Assembly: GCF_900142715.1 (NCBI RefSeq)
Contig: NZ_FRBX01000005.1
Coordinates: 1 to 64,000, forward strand
Direction: 5' to 3'
DNA: 64,000 bases
DNA from: Flavobacterium pectinovorum
GTDB lineage: Bacteria; Bacteroidota; Bacteroidia; Flavobacteriales; Flavobacteriaceae
This document shows, in pieces, positions 50,963 to 60,090 of this stretch (the stretch's first letter is position 1; each line of letters opens with the position of its first letter). The translations under genes and the position numbers were made by a program. The notes beneath the pieces were generated by a model, which saw only the letters and a list, made by a program, of their open reading frames with translations, was not told the DNA's origin and did no database searches.

Positions 50963-53671
50963 CTAAAATTGTTGTCCAATGATAAAGTGTGTTTCCCATC
51001 CATTTGCTTTATTTGTAACAGATCCTGGCAGAGCGTCAAATCCATAACCAAAGTCAATACCTAATAATCCAAATGCAGGCATAAATACACGTAAACCAAC
51101 ACCGGCAGAACGATTTAAATCAAATGGGTTATAATCTTTAAAAGTTGGATATGATGATCCTGCTTCCAAAAAGGTCAAAGCATAAATAGATGCTGATGCT
51201 TTTAACGTAATTGGATAACGTAACTCCATTGAGAATTTATTATAAATAGTTGCTCCAATTTGATCTCCGGCTGAATTCACCGGCGTTAATGAGTTATTTG
51301 GGTAACCTCTTAACTGAATAGTTTCTCTACCATCCATAGAATAGTTGGCCATTCCATCTCCTCCTAAATAAAAACGTTCGAAAGGTACAACACCTCTTGA
51401 CTGATCATATGCTCCTAAGAAACCAAATTCTGTTAGTGTTCTTAAAACTAATTTACCATATACTTTAGTATACCAGTCTGCTTTAAATTTAACTTTATAG
51501 TATTCTAACCAGTTGTATTTCTTTTGGTCGACTTTTCCAACATCAGTATCAGCACTTCCATAATCAGATCCTACACCTACAGTACCGGATGTTCCGTTTA
51601 CTGTTTCAGTTTTTGTGTAATCTCCAGGGCTAATTGGCTGTCCATCTGCACCTGAAATTACTTCTGTTCCTGTATATTTCGTTTTATACTCCTTTTGATT
51701 TTGTAAATCTGAATAGTTAATTCCATTAAACAATGAATATGGAGGTGTCACTTTTGCAGAGATACTAAATTCAGAACCATAAGTTGGAAATATTGGGTTA
51801 ACCCCTTTATTACTTCTTGAAATTCCGATAGTATAAGCTAAGTTTCTTGACGCTCCGTTACCAAAGGTAAATAAACCTGTATTATAATTATTTAAATCAT
51901 AATGCTGATAACTGATAGATTGTGATAACACAAAATAATCATCCGGCACTGTTAGTCTTTTAGCAAGCCCAACCTGGACTGTAAAAATATTAAAACTTTT
52001 GCTCTTATCAACATCTCTCGTGATATAATTATTAAGAAATTGCGTACTATAAGAGATAGATGAGCTAAATTGTACCGGTTTTTTACCTCCAAACCATGGT
52101 TCAGAGAATGATAAACTATACGTTTGGAAATATGTACTTCCTTGTAAACGAAGAGATACTTTTTGACCATCTCCCATTGGTAAAGGCCTATAGGCTTCTT
52201 TCTTAAATATATTTCTTACTGAGAAGTTATTAAACGAAAGTCCTAAAGTACCAATGAAACCACCTCCGCCGTAACCACCCTGAAGTTCAACCTGGCTGGA
52301 TCCTTTTTCTACTACGTGATATTCAATATCAACTGTTCCTGCAGCTGCATCAACATTTTTGAATTTTGGATCGATAGCTTCAGGATCAAAAAATCCTAAT
52401 TGTCCAATTTCACGAATAGTTCTAACTAGTTGTTCTTTACTATATTTTTCTCCCGGTTTAGTTCTTAATTCGCGGTAAATAACATGATCGTTTGTTTTGT
52501 CATTTCCTACAACTGATATTTTATTAAAATAAGCAATAGGACCTTCGGTAACTCTAATTTCAAAATCGATAGTGTCATTAACTGTTCTTACCTCTACAGC
52601 ATTGATGTTTGAAAACAAATAACCGTTGTTTTGATATAAGTTTGTAATATCTTCTGCATCTGGTTTTGTTTTGTCGGCAATTCTTTTTTCAAGTAAAACG
52701 CCATTATATGTTTCACCTTTTTTAATTCCTAAATAACGGTTCAAAAGTTGATCTGAATATACTGTATTTCCTAAAAATTTAATATTTCCGAAGTAGTATT
52801 TATTTCCTTCTTCCATATTGATTTTTATAGCCAGCATATTCTTCTCCTTATTATAGGTAACAGAATCATAAATGATACGGGCATCACGATATCCTTTTTC
52901 CTTGTAAGTAGCAACAACCTTTTCTAAATCGGCTTTGTATTTTTCAGGAATAAATTTTGACTTTTTTAGAATACGCAGAAAGTTTTTTTGTTTAGTGTCC
53001 TTCATTGCTGCTCTTAACTGATTGTCAGTAAGCTTTTCATTGCCAATGAAGTCAATTTTACTAATTTTTACTTTATCGCCTTTGTCTACGCGAACAAGCA
53101 TATTGACCTGATTTCCACCGGTAGTGTCAGCAGGTGTATTTGTAATAGTAACTTTTGTATTATAATAACCTTCTTTTTTATATTTATTTTCAATGTAATT
53201 TTTGGTCGTTGTAATTAAGTTTTCGTTTACAATTTTATTTTTGGTTAAATTGTTATCCTTAATTAATCCTTCGACTTTACTTTTCTTGATACCAACAAAT
53301 TTTACCTCGTTTAGTTTAGGAAGTTCAACAATATTTAAGTCAAGATAAATACTATCATTATCAATTTTATTTACGTAGAAAGCAATTTCATCAAAAAGTC
53401 CAAGTTTGCCCAGTTTTTTAATTGCACCACTGATTTCTTCACCGGGAACGGCTATTTCCTGTCCTTTTTGAAGACCTGAAAAGGTAACAACGGTTTGTTC
53501 ATTGAAGCTTATTTTACCAACAACAGAAACTTTAGCAAGAATGTATTTTTTTCCCTGATCAAAAGGAACTCTTTCTTGTGCTTTTATTTGTGAAAAACTA
53601 CCCAAAAGAAGTAGGGTAAGGACTATTTGTATTCTTTTTTGTAACACTAAAAAATTATTTAATTTGTTCAC
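50963..53671 (-). CDS. bamA: Outer membrane protein assembly factor BamA
   Basis: About 902 residues. After a signal sequence (ending IKAQE) come POTRA domains (about 35-440, with phrases such as KGYRDARIIYDSVTYNKEKN) and a 16-strand barrel containing GGYGGGGFIGTLGLSFNNFS and, near the end, GVGLRVFMPAFGLLGIDFGYGFD. BamA is the central Omp85 insertase for outer-membrane proteins. The frame is open to 53785, but residues before NKLNNFLVLQKR overlap uppS and look non-coding; I chose GTG 53671, which gives a clean signal peptide and a 17-base overlap with uppS. TTG 53683 is an alternative. Confidence 0.93.
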   Translation of the reverse strand: MNKLNNFLVLQKRIQIVLTLLLLGSFSQIKAQERVPFDQGKKYILAKVSVVGKISFNEQTVVTFSGLQKGQEIAVPGEEISGAIKKLGKLGLFDEIAFYVNKIDNDSIYLDLNIVELPKLNEVKFVGIKKSKVEGLIKDNNLTKNKIVNENLITTTKNYIENKYKKEGYYNTKVTITNTPADTTGGNQVNMLVRVDKGDKVKISKIDFIGNEKLTDNQLRAAMKDTKQKNFLRILKKSKFIPEKYKADLEKVVATYKEKGYRDARIIYDSVTYNKEKNMLAIKINMEEGNKYYFGNIKFLGNTVYSDQLLNRYLGIKKGETYNGVLLEKRIADKTKPDAEDITNLYQNNGYLFSNINAVEVRTVNDTIDFEIRVTEGPIAYFNKISVVGNDKTNDHVIYRELRTKPGEKYSKEQLVRTIREIGQLGFFDPEAIDPKFKNVDAAAGTVDIEYHVVEKGSSQVELQGGYGGGGFIGTLGLSFNNFSVRNIFKKEAYRPLPMGDGQKVSLRLQGSTYFQTYSLSFSEPWFGGKKPVQFSSSISYSTQFLNNYITRDVDKSKSFNIFTVQVGLAKRLTVPDDYFVLSQSISYQHYDLNNYNTGLFTFGNGASRNLAYTIGISRSNKGVNPIFPTYGSEFSISAKVTPPYSLFNGINYSDLQNQKEYKTKYTGTEVISGADGQPISPGDYTKTETVNGTSGTVGVGSDYGSADTDVGKVDQKKYNWLEYYKVKFKADWYTKVYGKLVLRTLTEFGFLGAYDQSRGVVPFERFYLGGDGMANYSMDGRETIQLRGYPNNSLTPVNSAGDQIGATIYNKFSMELRYPITLKASASIYALTFLEAGSSYPTFKDYNPFDLNRSAGVGLRVFMPAFGLLGIDFGYGFDALPGSVTNKANGWETHFIIGQQF

Positions 53672-54395
53672 TGGTTTTTCCAAATCTACGTTCTCTTTTT
53701 TGATAACTAATAATAGCCTCATATAAATCTTGATCTTTAAAGTCTGGCCACAAGACATTAGTAAAATATAGTTCTGCGTAGGCAATCTGCCATAGCAAAA
53801 AATTACTTATTCTATGTTCTCCACTTGTTCGTATTAATAAATCTACGTCAGGTAAATTTTGCGTGTAAAGATGCTCATTTATAATTGAATCGTCAATAGT
53901 GTCTATTGAAATTATATTATTTTTAACTTTATCACTGATGATTCTAACGGCATTTACCAATTCTTCTCGTGATCCGTAACTTAAAGCCAATGTTAGCGTT
54001 AGGCGCGTATTATTTTTTGTTTTATCAATAACGTCCTGAAGTTCTTTTTGAGCGGTTTTTGGTAATTTATCAAGATTTCCAATAGCATTAAGCCTGATAT
54101 TGTTTTCTTGTAAAGTGCCAAGTTCTTTTTTTAATGAATTGATTAATATTTTCATTAAAGCTTCAACTTCTAATTTTGGGCGATTCCAGTTTTCTGTTGA
54201 AAAAGCATAGAGCGTTAGATACTCAATACCAAGTTTTGCACAAGTGGTAATTGTTTTTTTTACTGATTTTGTACCATTTTCGTGACCAAAAGCTCTTAAG
54301 AACCCTTGTTGTTTTGCCCAGCGACCATTACCGTCCATGATTATGGCCAGATGTTTAGGTAAGTTTGTTTTGTCTATAGAGTCTATTAGGTTCAT
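53655..54395 (-). CDS. uppS: Isoprenyl transferase (undecaprenyl diphosphate synthase type)
   Basis: 246 residues. The cis-prenyltransferase signature is present: HLAIIMDGNGRWAKQQG with catalytic Asp21, HENGTKSVKKTI, LTLYAFSTENWNRP and the C-terminal RTSGEHRISNFLLWQIAYAE. It makes the C55 lipid carrier used for peptidoglycan and O-antigen. It starts 4 bases after the DUF6089 gene and its end overlaps bamA, so lipid-carrier synthesis and outer-membrane assembly are co-expressed. Confidence 0.96.
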   Translation of the reverse strand: MNLIDSIDKTNLPKHLAIIMDGNGRWAKQQGFLRAFGHENGTKSVKKTITTCAKLGIEYLTLYAFSTENWNRPKLEVEALMKILINSLKKELGTLQENNIRLNAIGNLDKLPKTAQKELQDVIDKTKNNTRLTLTLALSYGSREELVNAVRIISDKVKNNIISIDTIDDSIINEHLYTQNLPDVDLLIRTSGEHRISNFLLWQIAYAELYFTNVLWPDFKDQDLYEAIISYQKRERRFGKTSEQIK

Positions 54396-54399
54396 TTTA

Positions 54400-55083
54400 T
54401 TATTCTGCGCAATAGCAAGGTTTTAGTCCAAAGGTATAAGTTAAAGTAACACCTGTAAAGACATACCAATCGTTATTATTTAAATTTCCAAATCGTAAAG
54501 ATGATAAGGCATCGTTACCAGGATTACTTCCGTCAATATCGTCTGTAAAGGTATAACGGGCTCCAACTTCAAGGCCCAGAACAAAATTAGGAGATACATT
54601 TGACTTGATTCCTAACGTTATAGGAATAGCAATTGAACTTGAATTTTTATCTTTTCTGGTTTGACCTCCCGAAATATATAATTCATCGTACATAAAGTAA
54701 CTTAATCCTGAATATATATAAGGAGTAATTTTTGGATGATAGTCATGTAGATTAAAATCAAAAAAATTAAATTCTAAACCGGCAGAAAGTTCTTTAACAT
54801 TGTTTTCAAATCTGTAACCTCGATTGCTTCGCCCTGTTTCTTCAGATTCACGATCGTTTCCTGTAACAGTAGATTGTGTATATGAAAAACGGTAAGAATG
54901 TCTTGGACTTTTGTTCCATTTATACAAAATACCAAAAGCTAACTTTTCAGGAGCGATATAGTTTGTTTTACCAACATCACCTACAAAGTTGCTTCCACCA
55001 AGAAAAACACCAATCTCATTAATTTGAGCGTTTAGTGTAATTAGGGGGAATAAACATAACAATAAATTAAAAATTTTCTTCAT
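54400..55083 (-). CDS. DUF6089 family outer-membrane protein
   Basis: 227 residues with a signal peptide (about 1-19, ITLNAQ) followed by NEIGVFLGGSNFVGDVGKTN, typical of DUF6089, a small barrel-like family of unknown function in Flavobacteriia. It ends VTLTYTFGLKPCYCAE with two cysteines. It is the first gene of the DUF6089-uppS-bamA-ompH-ompH operon, which points to a role linked to envelope biogenesis. A perfect -7 box precedes it. Confidence 0.85.
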   Translation of the reverse strand: MKKIFNLLLCLFPLITLNAQINEIGVFLGGSNFVGDVGKTNYIAPEKLAFGILYKWNKSPRHSYRFSYTQSTVTGNDRESEETGRSNRGYRFENNVKELSAGLEFNFFDFNLHDYHPKITPYIYSGLSYFMYDELYISGGQTRKDKNSSSIAIPITLGIKSNVSPNFVLGLEVGARYTFTDDIDGSNPGNDALSSLRFGNLNNNDWYVFTGVTLTYTFGLKPCYCAE

Positions 55084-55101
55084 TTAATTCGGAATTGCGT
55101 G

Positions 55102-55109
55102 CAAATATA
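55102..55109 (-). promoter_or_regulatory. -7 box for the envelope assembly operon
   Basis: Minus-strand TATATTTG matches TAnnTTTG, 18 bases before the DUF6089 start at 55083. Confidence 0.7.
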
Positions 55110-55256
55110 ATAATTATCGATACGAATCAACGTCGCTTTAGTTAAATGTGCTTTTTTTTCAATTTGCAATATGATTTTGAGACATTTAATGAGGATTCGA
55201 TACATGCAGAACGAGAAAAAGTGGTATTATCGTATAGTAGCGTGTGAGAAAAAGGC

Positions 55257-56144
55257 TTAATTCCTCTTGTCTTCTCCCCAAAGCAGCTTGTTTCTTAAGG
55301 TTTTTAAGAAAGTTTCACCGGGAATTTCAACCATTTTTATTTTAAAATCTGTTTTTTTGATCGTTAAAACAGATTCGTTTTTTACAGAAGCAATTCTGGA
55401 ATCTAATGAAACTAAATACTGATCTTCTCTTCCTGATACACGTAACTTAATTTCGGTATCATCGGGAATAACAAGTGGTCTGGCGGTTAAATTATGAGGT
55501 GCGATAGGCGTAATTACTAAACTTTTTACCTCTGGCGTAAGCAATGGTCCGCCACAACTTAAAGAATATCCGGTTGAACCCGTTGGCGTCGAAATAATCA
55601 AACCATCTGCCCAATAAGAATTTAAATATTCATTGTTCAAATAAGTTTCAACGGTAATCATCGAAGTTGTGTCTTTTCTACTTACTGTAACTTCATTCAT
55701 GGCAAAATTTAAATCTTCTTCAATAGCATCATTTTTTGGATCGCAGGTTATGCTTAATAAGGTTCTCTCAGAAATAGTGTAGTTTTTATCAATTACAAAC
55801 TGCAAAAAACTGTCAATATTTTCTTTTTGTACGGTAGCCAAAAAACCAAGTCTTCCTGCATTGATTCCCAAAATAGGAACACCGGAATTACGGACTAAAG
55901 TTGCAGCTCTTAATATAGTTCCATCGCCACCAATACTTATTAACATTTCAAAACTATTATCTAATGAAGTACTTAATGAAAAAGTTTTATATTCTTTTTT
56001 TACGAGTTCCTTTTCATGAAGCATTTTTAAAAAGTTCTCCTCTATTACCATTTCAACATTATTGGTATTGAAAAACAAAAAAATATCTTTTATAATAGGT
56101 TCGGTACTGTTTTGGTAATACTGTCCGTAAATGGCTACTTTCAT
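55257..56144 (-). CDS. nadK: NAD kinase
   Basis: 295 residues. Diagnostic motifs: the catalytic GGDGTILRAA, GINAGRLGFLATV, the NE/D-type ATP site FAMNEVTVSRKDTTSM, and PTGSTGYSLSCGGPL, with TPIAPHNLTARPLV near the end. It phosphorylates NAD to NADP in the cytoplasm. It is followed on the same strand by nothing before the DUF6089 promoter; a 173-base gap there holds no further signal I can name. The CBS-ACT gene is 94 bases upstream, separated by a palindromic element. Confidence 0.96.
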   Translation of the reverse strand: MKVAIYGQYYQNSTEPIIKDIFLFFNTNNVEMVIEENFLKMLHEKELVKKEYKTFSLSTSLDNSFEMLISIGGDGTILRAATLVRNSGVPILGINAGRLGFLATVQKENIDSFLQFVIDKNYTISERTLLSITCDPKNDAIEEDLNFAMNEVTVSRKDTTSMITVETYLNNEYLNSYWADGLIISTPTGSTGYSLSCGGPLLTPEVKSLVITPIAPHNLTARPLVIPDDTEIKLRVSGREDQYLVSLDSRIASVKNESVLTIKKTDFKIKMVEIPGETFLKTLRNKLLWGEDKRN

Positions 56145-56150
56145 TTTTTT

Positions 56151-56241
56151 TAATTAGATAATTTGTCAATTAGAAAATCAGATAATGAGCCAGCTAGTTA
56201 AGAAATTATCTAATTGACATATTAACTTCATTATCTAATTA
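56151..56241. repeat. Palindromic intergenic element of TAATTAGATAAT type
   Basis: Outer arms 56151-56162 and 56230-56241 match over 12 bases, and inner arms 56164-56174 and 56209-56219 (TGTCAATTAGA and complement) over 11. It fills the nadK to CBS-gene gap and just enters the end of the CBS-gene frame at 56239. It resembles a dispersed REP-like element. Confidence 0.75.
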
Positions 56242-56898
56242 TATATTAAGGTATTTGTCTAAATAATCAGAACGTTCTTTTAAGCTGTTTATATAAGCGT
56301 CTTCCTGATGTTCTGAAATGATTTCATAATTATATCGTCTAAATGTCTGAATGATTTCATTCATTGGTCCCACACCAATTTTTACTGTAATCTGAACATT
56401 TTCTAAATCAGCCTCAGAAACAAAACAGCCTAAAATTTTTCCATTATTGCTTTCCACTATTTGTGCTACCTGGCCCATAGAATAATCCAAAAGTCCTTTT
56501 TGAACAATAATAATACCTCCTTGTTCTTTTAAAAATGGAGTTTCCTGAAAAAATTTCATGATGTCTTCCATTTCATAATAACCTACATAGATATTATTTT
56601 CATCAATAACCGGAACAGTATTAGTGTGATTTTTTGCAAATACTTCTAAAACATCGAGCCACATCATTGATTTTCTGGCAAAAAAACGTTCTAAAGTATA
56701 TTTGTAATCAATTGCTTTTTTGTCAGTGTCAAAAGTTTCAACATCGTCAGAAGCAATACTTCCAATGAAAATACCGTTTTCCAAAATTGGAAAATGAGAA
56801 AAATTCAAGTCGGCAAAAAAGTCCTGAACCGATGCTATCGTTTCCTGGCTATCAATTGCTCGAAAATCGTTTGTGATATAGTTTGTAATTTCTGTCAT
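56239..56898 (-). CDS. CBS-pair protein with C-terminal ACT-like domain
   Basis: 219 residues. Two CBS domains fill about 1-135 (NFSHFPILENGIFIGSIAS; HTNTVPVIDENNIYVGYYEM). The C-terminal 80 residues (GGIIIVQKGLLDYSMGQVAQ, VQITVKIGVGPMNEIIQTF) look like an ACT domain, as in AcuB-like proteins. It should sense nucleotides and perhaps amino acids; target unknown. No signal peptide. The stop codon lies at the edge of a palindromic repeat. It diverges from pdxJ. Confidence 0.87.
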   Translation of the reverse strand: MTEITNYITNDFRAIDSQETIASVQDFFADLNFSHFPILENGIFIGSIASDDVETFDTDKKAIDYKYTLERFFARKSMMWLDVLEVFAKNHTNTVPVIDENNIYVGYYEMEDIMKFFQETPFLKEQGGIIIVQKGLLDYSMGQVAQIVESNNGKILGCFVSEADLENVQITVKIGVGPMNEIIQTFRRYNYEIISEHQEDAYINSLKERSDYLDKYLNI

Positions 56899-56964
56899 AA
56901 ATCAATTGAAGATATTTGATGCAAAATAATCAAAAAATAGCAAAAACTGCTACGTTTTACTTTG

Positions 56965-56972
56965 TATTTTTG
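56965..56972 (+). promoter_or_regulatory. -7 box for pdxJ
   Basis: TATTTTTG matches TAnnTTTG, 43 bases before the ATG at 57016; it rules out a start at 56962. Confidence 0.65.
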
Positions 56973-57015
56973 TCGTAACAAATATAGTGTTACTAGAATT
57001 AATTATCTATTTTAT

Positions 57016-57729
57016 ATGACAAAGTTAAGTGTAAATATCAATAAAATTGCAACCTTACGTAATGCAAGAGGCGGAAATGTTCCTGATTTACTAAAAGTAG
57101 CTACCGATATTCAGAATTTTGGAGGTCAGGGAATTACCATTCATCCACGTCCGGATGAGCGTCATATTCGTTATCAGGATGCGCGCGATTTAAAACCAAT
57201 TGTTTATACCGAATATAATATTGAAGGAAATCCGCAGCATAATTTTATTGATTTGGTTTTAGAATGCAAACCAACTCAGGTTACCTTGGTTCCCGATGCG
57301 ATTGGAGCTATAACATCTTCTGCAGGTTGGGATACCGTAAAAAATCAGGCTTATTTAATAGAAGTTATTCAGGAATTTCAACGTAACGGAATCAGAACTT
57401 CGATTTTTGTTGATCCCATTAATGAAATGATTGAAGGAGCAAAAAAAACAGGAGCAGACAGAATCGAATTATATACCGAAGCATTTGCACATCAATATAG
57501 TTTAGGAAATAAAAACGGAATTGATCCTTATGTAAAAGCTGCAGAATTGGCAAACGAATTAGGTTTGGGAATCAATGCAGGACATGATTTAAGTTTAGAT
57601 AATATTCAGTTTTTTAAACAAAATATTCCCGGTTTATTAGAGGTTTCTATTGGGCATGCCTTGATTTCTGAAGCACTTTATCTTGGTTTGGATAATGTCG
57701 TGAATATGTATCTAAATAAATTGAAATAA
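57016..57729 (+). CDS. pdxJ: Pyridoxine 5'-phosphate synthase
   Basis: 237 residues from ATG 57016 (MTKLSVNINKIATLRNARGG). PdxJ motifs: ITIHPRPDERHIRYQDARDL, EYNIEGNP, TLVPDAIGAITSSAGWD, GINAGHDLSLDNI and EVSIGHALISEAL. It condenses 1-deoxyxylulose 5-phosphate with 3-amino-1-hydroxyacetone phosphate to form pyridoxine phosphate in de novo vitamin B6 synthesis. It is probably monocistronic; a 14-bp inverted repeat follows. Confidence 0.97.
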   Translation: MTKLSVNINKIATLRNARGGNVPDLLKVATDIQNFGGQGITIHPRPDERHIRYQDARDLKPIVYTEYNIEGNPQHNFIDLVLECKPTQVTLVPDAIGAITSSAGWDTVKNQAYLIEVIQEFQRNGIRTSIFVDPINEMIEGAKKTGADRIELYTEAFAHQYSLGNKNGIDPYVKAAELANELGLGINAGHDLSLDNIQFFKQNIPGLLEVSIGHALISEALYLGLDNVVNMYLNKLK

Positions 57730-57740
57730 GTTTAAAATTA

Positions 57741-57779
57741 AAACAATTATAACCTGATATAATTGGGTTATAATTGTTT
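57741..57779. promoter_or_regulatory. 14-bp inverted repeat between pdxJ and a TonB-dependent receptor gene
   Basis: Arms 57741-57754 and 57766-57779 (AAACAATTATAACC and complement) match perfectly around an 11-base loop. There is no T run directly after it. It abuts a near-consensus -7 box (TACTTTCG, 57779-57786) before the receptor gene, so it may be an operator, a terminator for pdxJ, or both. Confidence 0.6.
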
Positions 57780-57807
57780 ACTTTCGCACTTTTCATATAA
57801 AAAGCTA

Positions 57808-60087
57808 GTGTCGAAATCAATTATTATTTTTTGTTTATTCTGTTTTTCCGGTTTATTTGCGCAATCTCAAGCCAATATAACAGGAAATGTAAAATCTTCT
57901 GAAAATGAAAATTTAATTGGTGCGGGTATTTCTTTCGATATAAATAATCAAAAATATTCGGTACTAAGTGACACACTTGGTAATTTTTCAAAAGATATTT
58001 CTTTAGGCAAAATCACAATTACAATTAATCAATTGGGTTATCTCGATAAAACCCTCAATATTGATCTTGTAAAAGATACTGTAATCTCAATTGTTTTAGA
58101 AAAAGATATTTCACTTTTAAAAGAAGTGATTATAGAGAATGACAAAAAAAATGGTATTTCAACTTTATCAGGAGGAAAATTATCTTTCAATTTAAAAGAA
58201 TTGTCTTCGTTACCGACCGTTTTAGGAGCAACCGATATTATAAAGATTTTGCAATTAACACCCGGAGTTCAAAATTCTGGCGATGCTAATGGATATTTAT
58301 ATGTAAGAGGTGGCGATCCGGGACATAATGCAATATTATATAATGGAACACCGGTTTATGGAATGTCTCATTTATTAGGTATTTTTCCTTTTTATAATGC
58401 TGATCATATTAAGGAGGTAGAATTTGATAAGTCAAGTTCGAATGCAAAATACGGAGGACGATTAAGTTCGACGACACTTTTAATTCCGAACAAAAAAATA
58501 CCTACTGAATTTACTATTCAGGGAAATGTCGGTATTTTGGCTTCACAATTGAATTTTGCCATTCCTGTAACAGAAAAAACAGGAGTATATATTTCAGGAA
58601 GAAAAACGTATATCGACGAAATTATTGAACCATTGATAAATTCTTCATCCCAGAATAATGATGTTCAGAATATGAAATATGGATTTTCAGACGGAAATAT
58701 CACTTTTGTATCTCAGATTTCTAAAAATAATCTATTTGCTGTAGATGCTTTTGTTAGTGGTGATAAATTAAAAATTAATGACGATAATTTGTCTTTAAAA
58801 ACCAGACTGAAATGGAGTAATTTTACGGTTTCTCCTTCTGTAACCACAGCACTTTCCTCAAAAACAAGCATGTCAAATGCTGTTTATTTTAGCCAATATT
58901 CTAATGATTTGAGTATGGAACAGGCAACAATTCAGTTTGGTGTTTCTTCGTATGTGAAAGATTTTGGTTTTACAAATTCATTTCGTTTTTGGATAAAAAA
59001 TATTCCTGTCGAGTCTGGATTGCAATATGTTTATCATGATTTACAGCCTCAAAAAGTGAATGTTGAAAACTTCAGCAGTTCAAACAATACATCCCAAAAT
59101 AGTATGATTACTGCCAATGAAGCAGCGATTTTTACTACCATCAAACCAAAATTGACAGACAAATTAAACGCAGAACTGGGCTTGAGGATAAATTATTATA
59201 CCTCAGGATCGCAAAGTTCTTATTTGCATTTTCAGCCTCGTCTGCTGTTGAATTATATAGCCAATGAGAAGTTTTCTTTTTACGGATCTTATAACAAACA
59301 ATATCAATATTTGAGTTTGATTACGACTTCAAGTGTTGGAATTCCGACAGATTTCTGGATTGCAAGTTCTGATGGAATTAAACCGCAATCGTCAGATGAG
59401 TTTGCAATTGGTTCAAATCAAAATATTTCAAAGAATTTGGTTTCTTCTTTAGGAGGATTTTATCGCTCTATGAAAGATTTACTGGAATACCCTTATGGTA
59501 TAACTCAGTTTAATGAAACCACAACTCTAAAAAATGATTTATTGGTGGGTAAGGGAAAAGCGTATGGTCTTGAATTTATGCTGCGAAAAAATAACGGAAA
59601 ATTTACCGGCTGGTTAAGTTATACTTTAAGCTGGTCTGATAGAAATTTTGATGAACTTAATAATGGAAAAACGTATTTTGCCAAATATGACAGACGTCAT
59701 AATCTGTCGTTAGTTGGAATGTACGATTTAAATTCAAAATGGAATTTTGGTGTTACCCAGATATTTAGTTCCGGAAATCGATTTACAATGCCAACTTCCT
59801 GGTATTTTATCAATAATAATCCGGTCAAAGAATATTCAGAATACAATAATGCACAAATGCCAAATTATATTCGTACCGATCTTTCTGCAAATTATTTCTT
59901 CTTTAAAACAAATAAAAAAGAAAGCGCTTTAAATTTTTCAATTTATAATACGTTCAATATTGATAATCCAATTTATGTTGTTTTAGATGTTAAAGTTGCT
60001 GATGATAAAAGTAGTGTTGTTGTAAAACAGGATAAAAAAGTTTTGTATCGAATATTGCCTTCAATAAGCTGGAGATTTAAATTTTAA
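57808..60087 (+). CDS. TonB-dependent receptor with carboxypeptidase-like N-terminal domain
   Basis: 759 residues from GTG 57808 (SKSIIIFCLFCFSGLFAQ signal peptide); a TTG at 57763 lies in an inverted repeat and is rejected. Domains: carboxypeptidase-regulatory-like (about 20-105), plug (about 115-225; VLGATDIIKILQLTPGVQ, YLYVRGGDPGHNAILYNG), then a barrel ending VLYRILPSISWRFKF. Such receptors import large substrates using TonB energy. The partner DUF4249 lipoprotein starts three bases later, a frequent Bacteroidota pairing. Substrate not evident. Confidence 0.92.
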   Translation: MSKSIIIFCLFCFSGLFAQSQANITGNVKSSENENLIGAGISFDINNQKYSVLSDTLGNFSKDISLGKITITINQLGYLDKTLNIDLVKDTVISIVLEKDISLLKEVIIENDKKNGISTLSGGKLSFNLKELSSLPTVLGATDIIKILQLTPGVQNSGDANGYLYVRGGDPGHNAILYNGTPVYGMSHLLGIFPFYNADHIKEVEFDKSSSNAKYGGRLSSTTLLIPNKKIPTEFTIQGNVGILASQLNFAIPVTEKTGVYISGRKTYIDEIIEPLINSSSQNNDVQNMKYGFSDGNITFVSQISKNNLFAVDAFVSGDKLKINDDNLSLKTRLKWSNFTVSPSVTTALSSKTSMSNAVYFSQYSNDLSMEQATIQFGVSSYVKDFGFTNSFRFWIKNIPVESGLQYVYHDLQPQKVNVENFSSSNNTSQNSMITANEAAIFTTIKPKLTDKLNAELGLRINYYTSGSQSSYLHFQPRLLLNYIANEKFSFYGSYNKQYQYLSLITTSSVGIPTDFWIASSDGIKPQSSDEFAIGSNQNISKNLVSSLGGFYRSMKDLLEYPYGITQFNETTTLKNDLLVGKGKAYGLEFMLRKNNGKFTGWLSYTLSWSDRNFDELNNGKTYFAKYDRRHNLSLVGMYDLNSKWNFGVTQIFSSGNRFTMPTSWYFINNNPVKEYSEYNNAQMPNYIRTDLSANYFFFKTNKKESALNFSIYNTFNIDNPIYVVLDVKVADDKSSVVVKQDKKVLYRILPSISWRFKF

Positions 60088-60090
60088 AAG

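Noticed and set aside
56962..57015. Longer N-terminus for PdxJ
   Set aside because: The start at 56962 overlaps the -7 box; PdxJ proteins begin at MTKLSVNINK.
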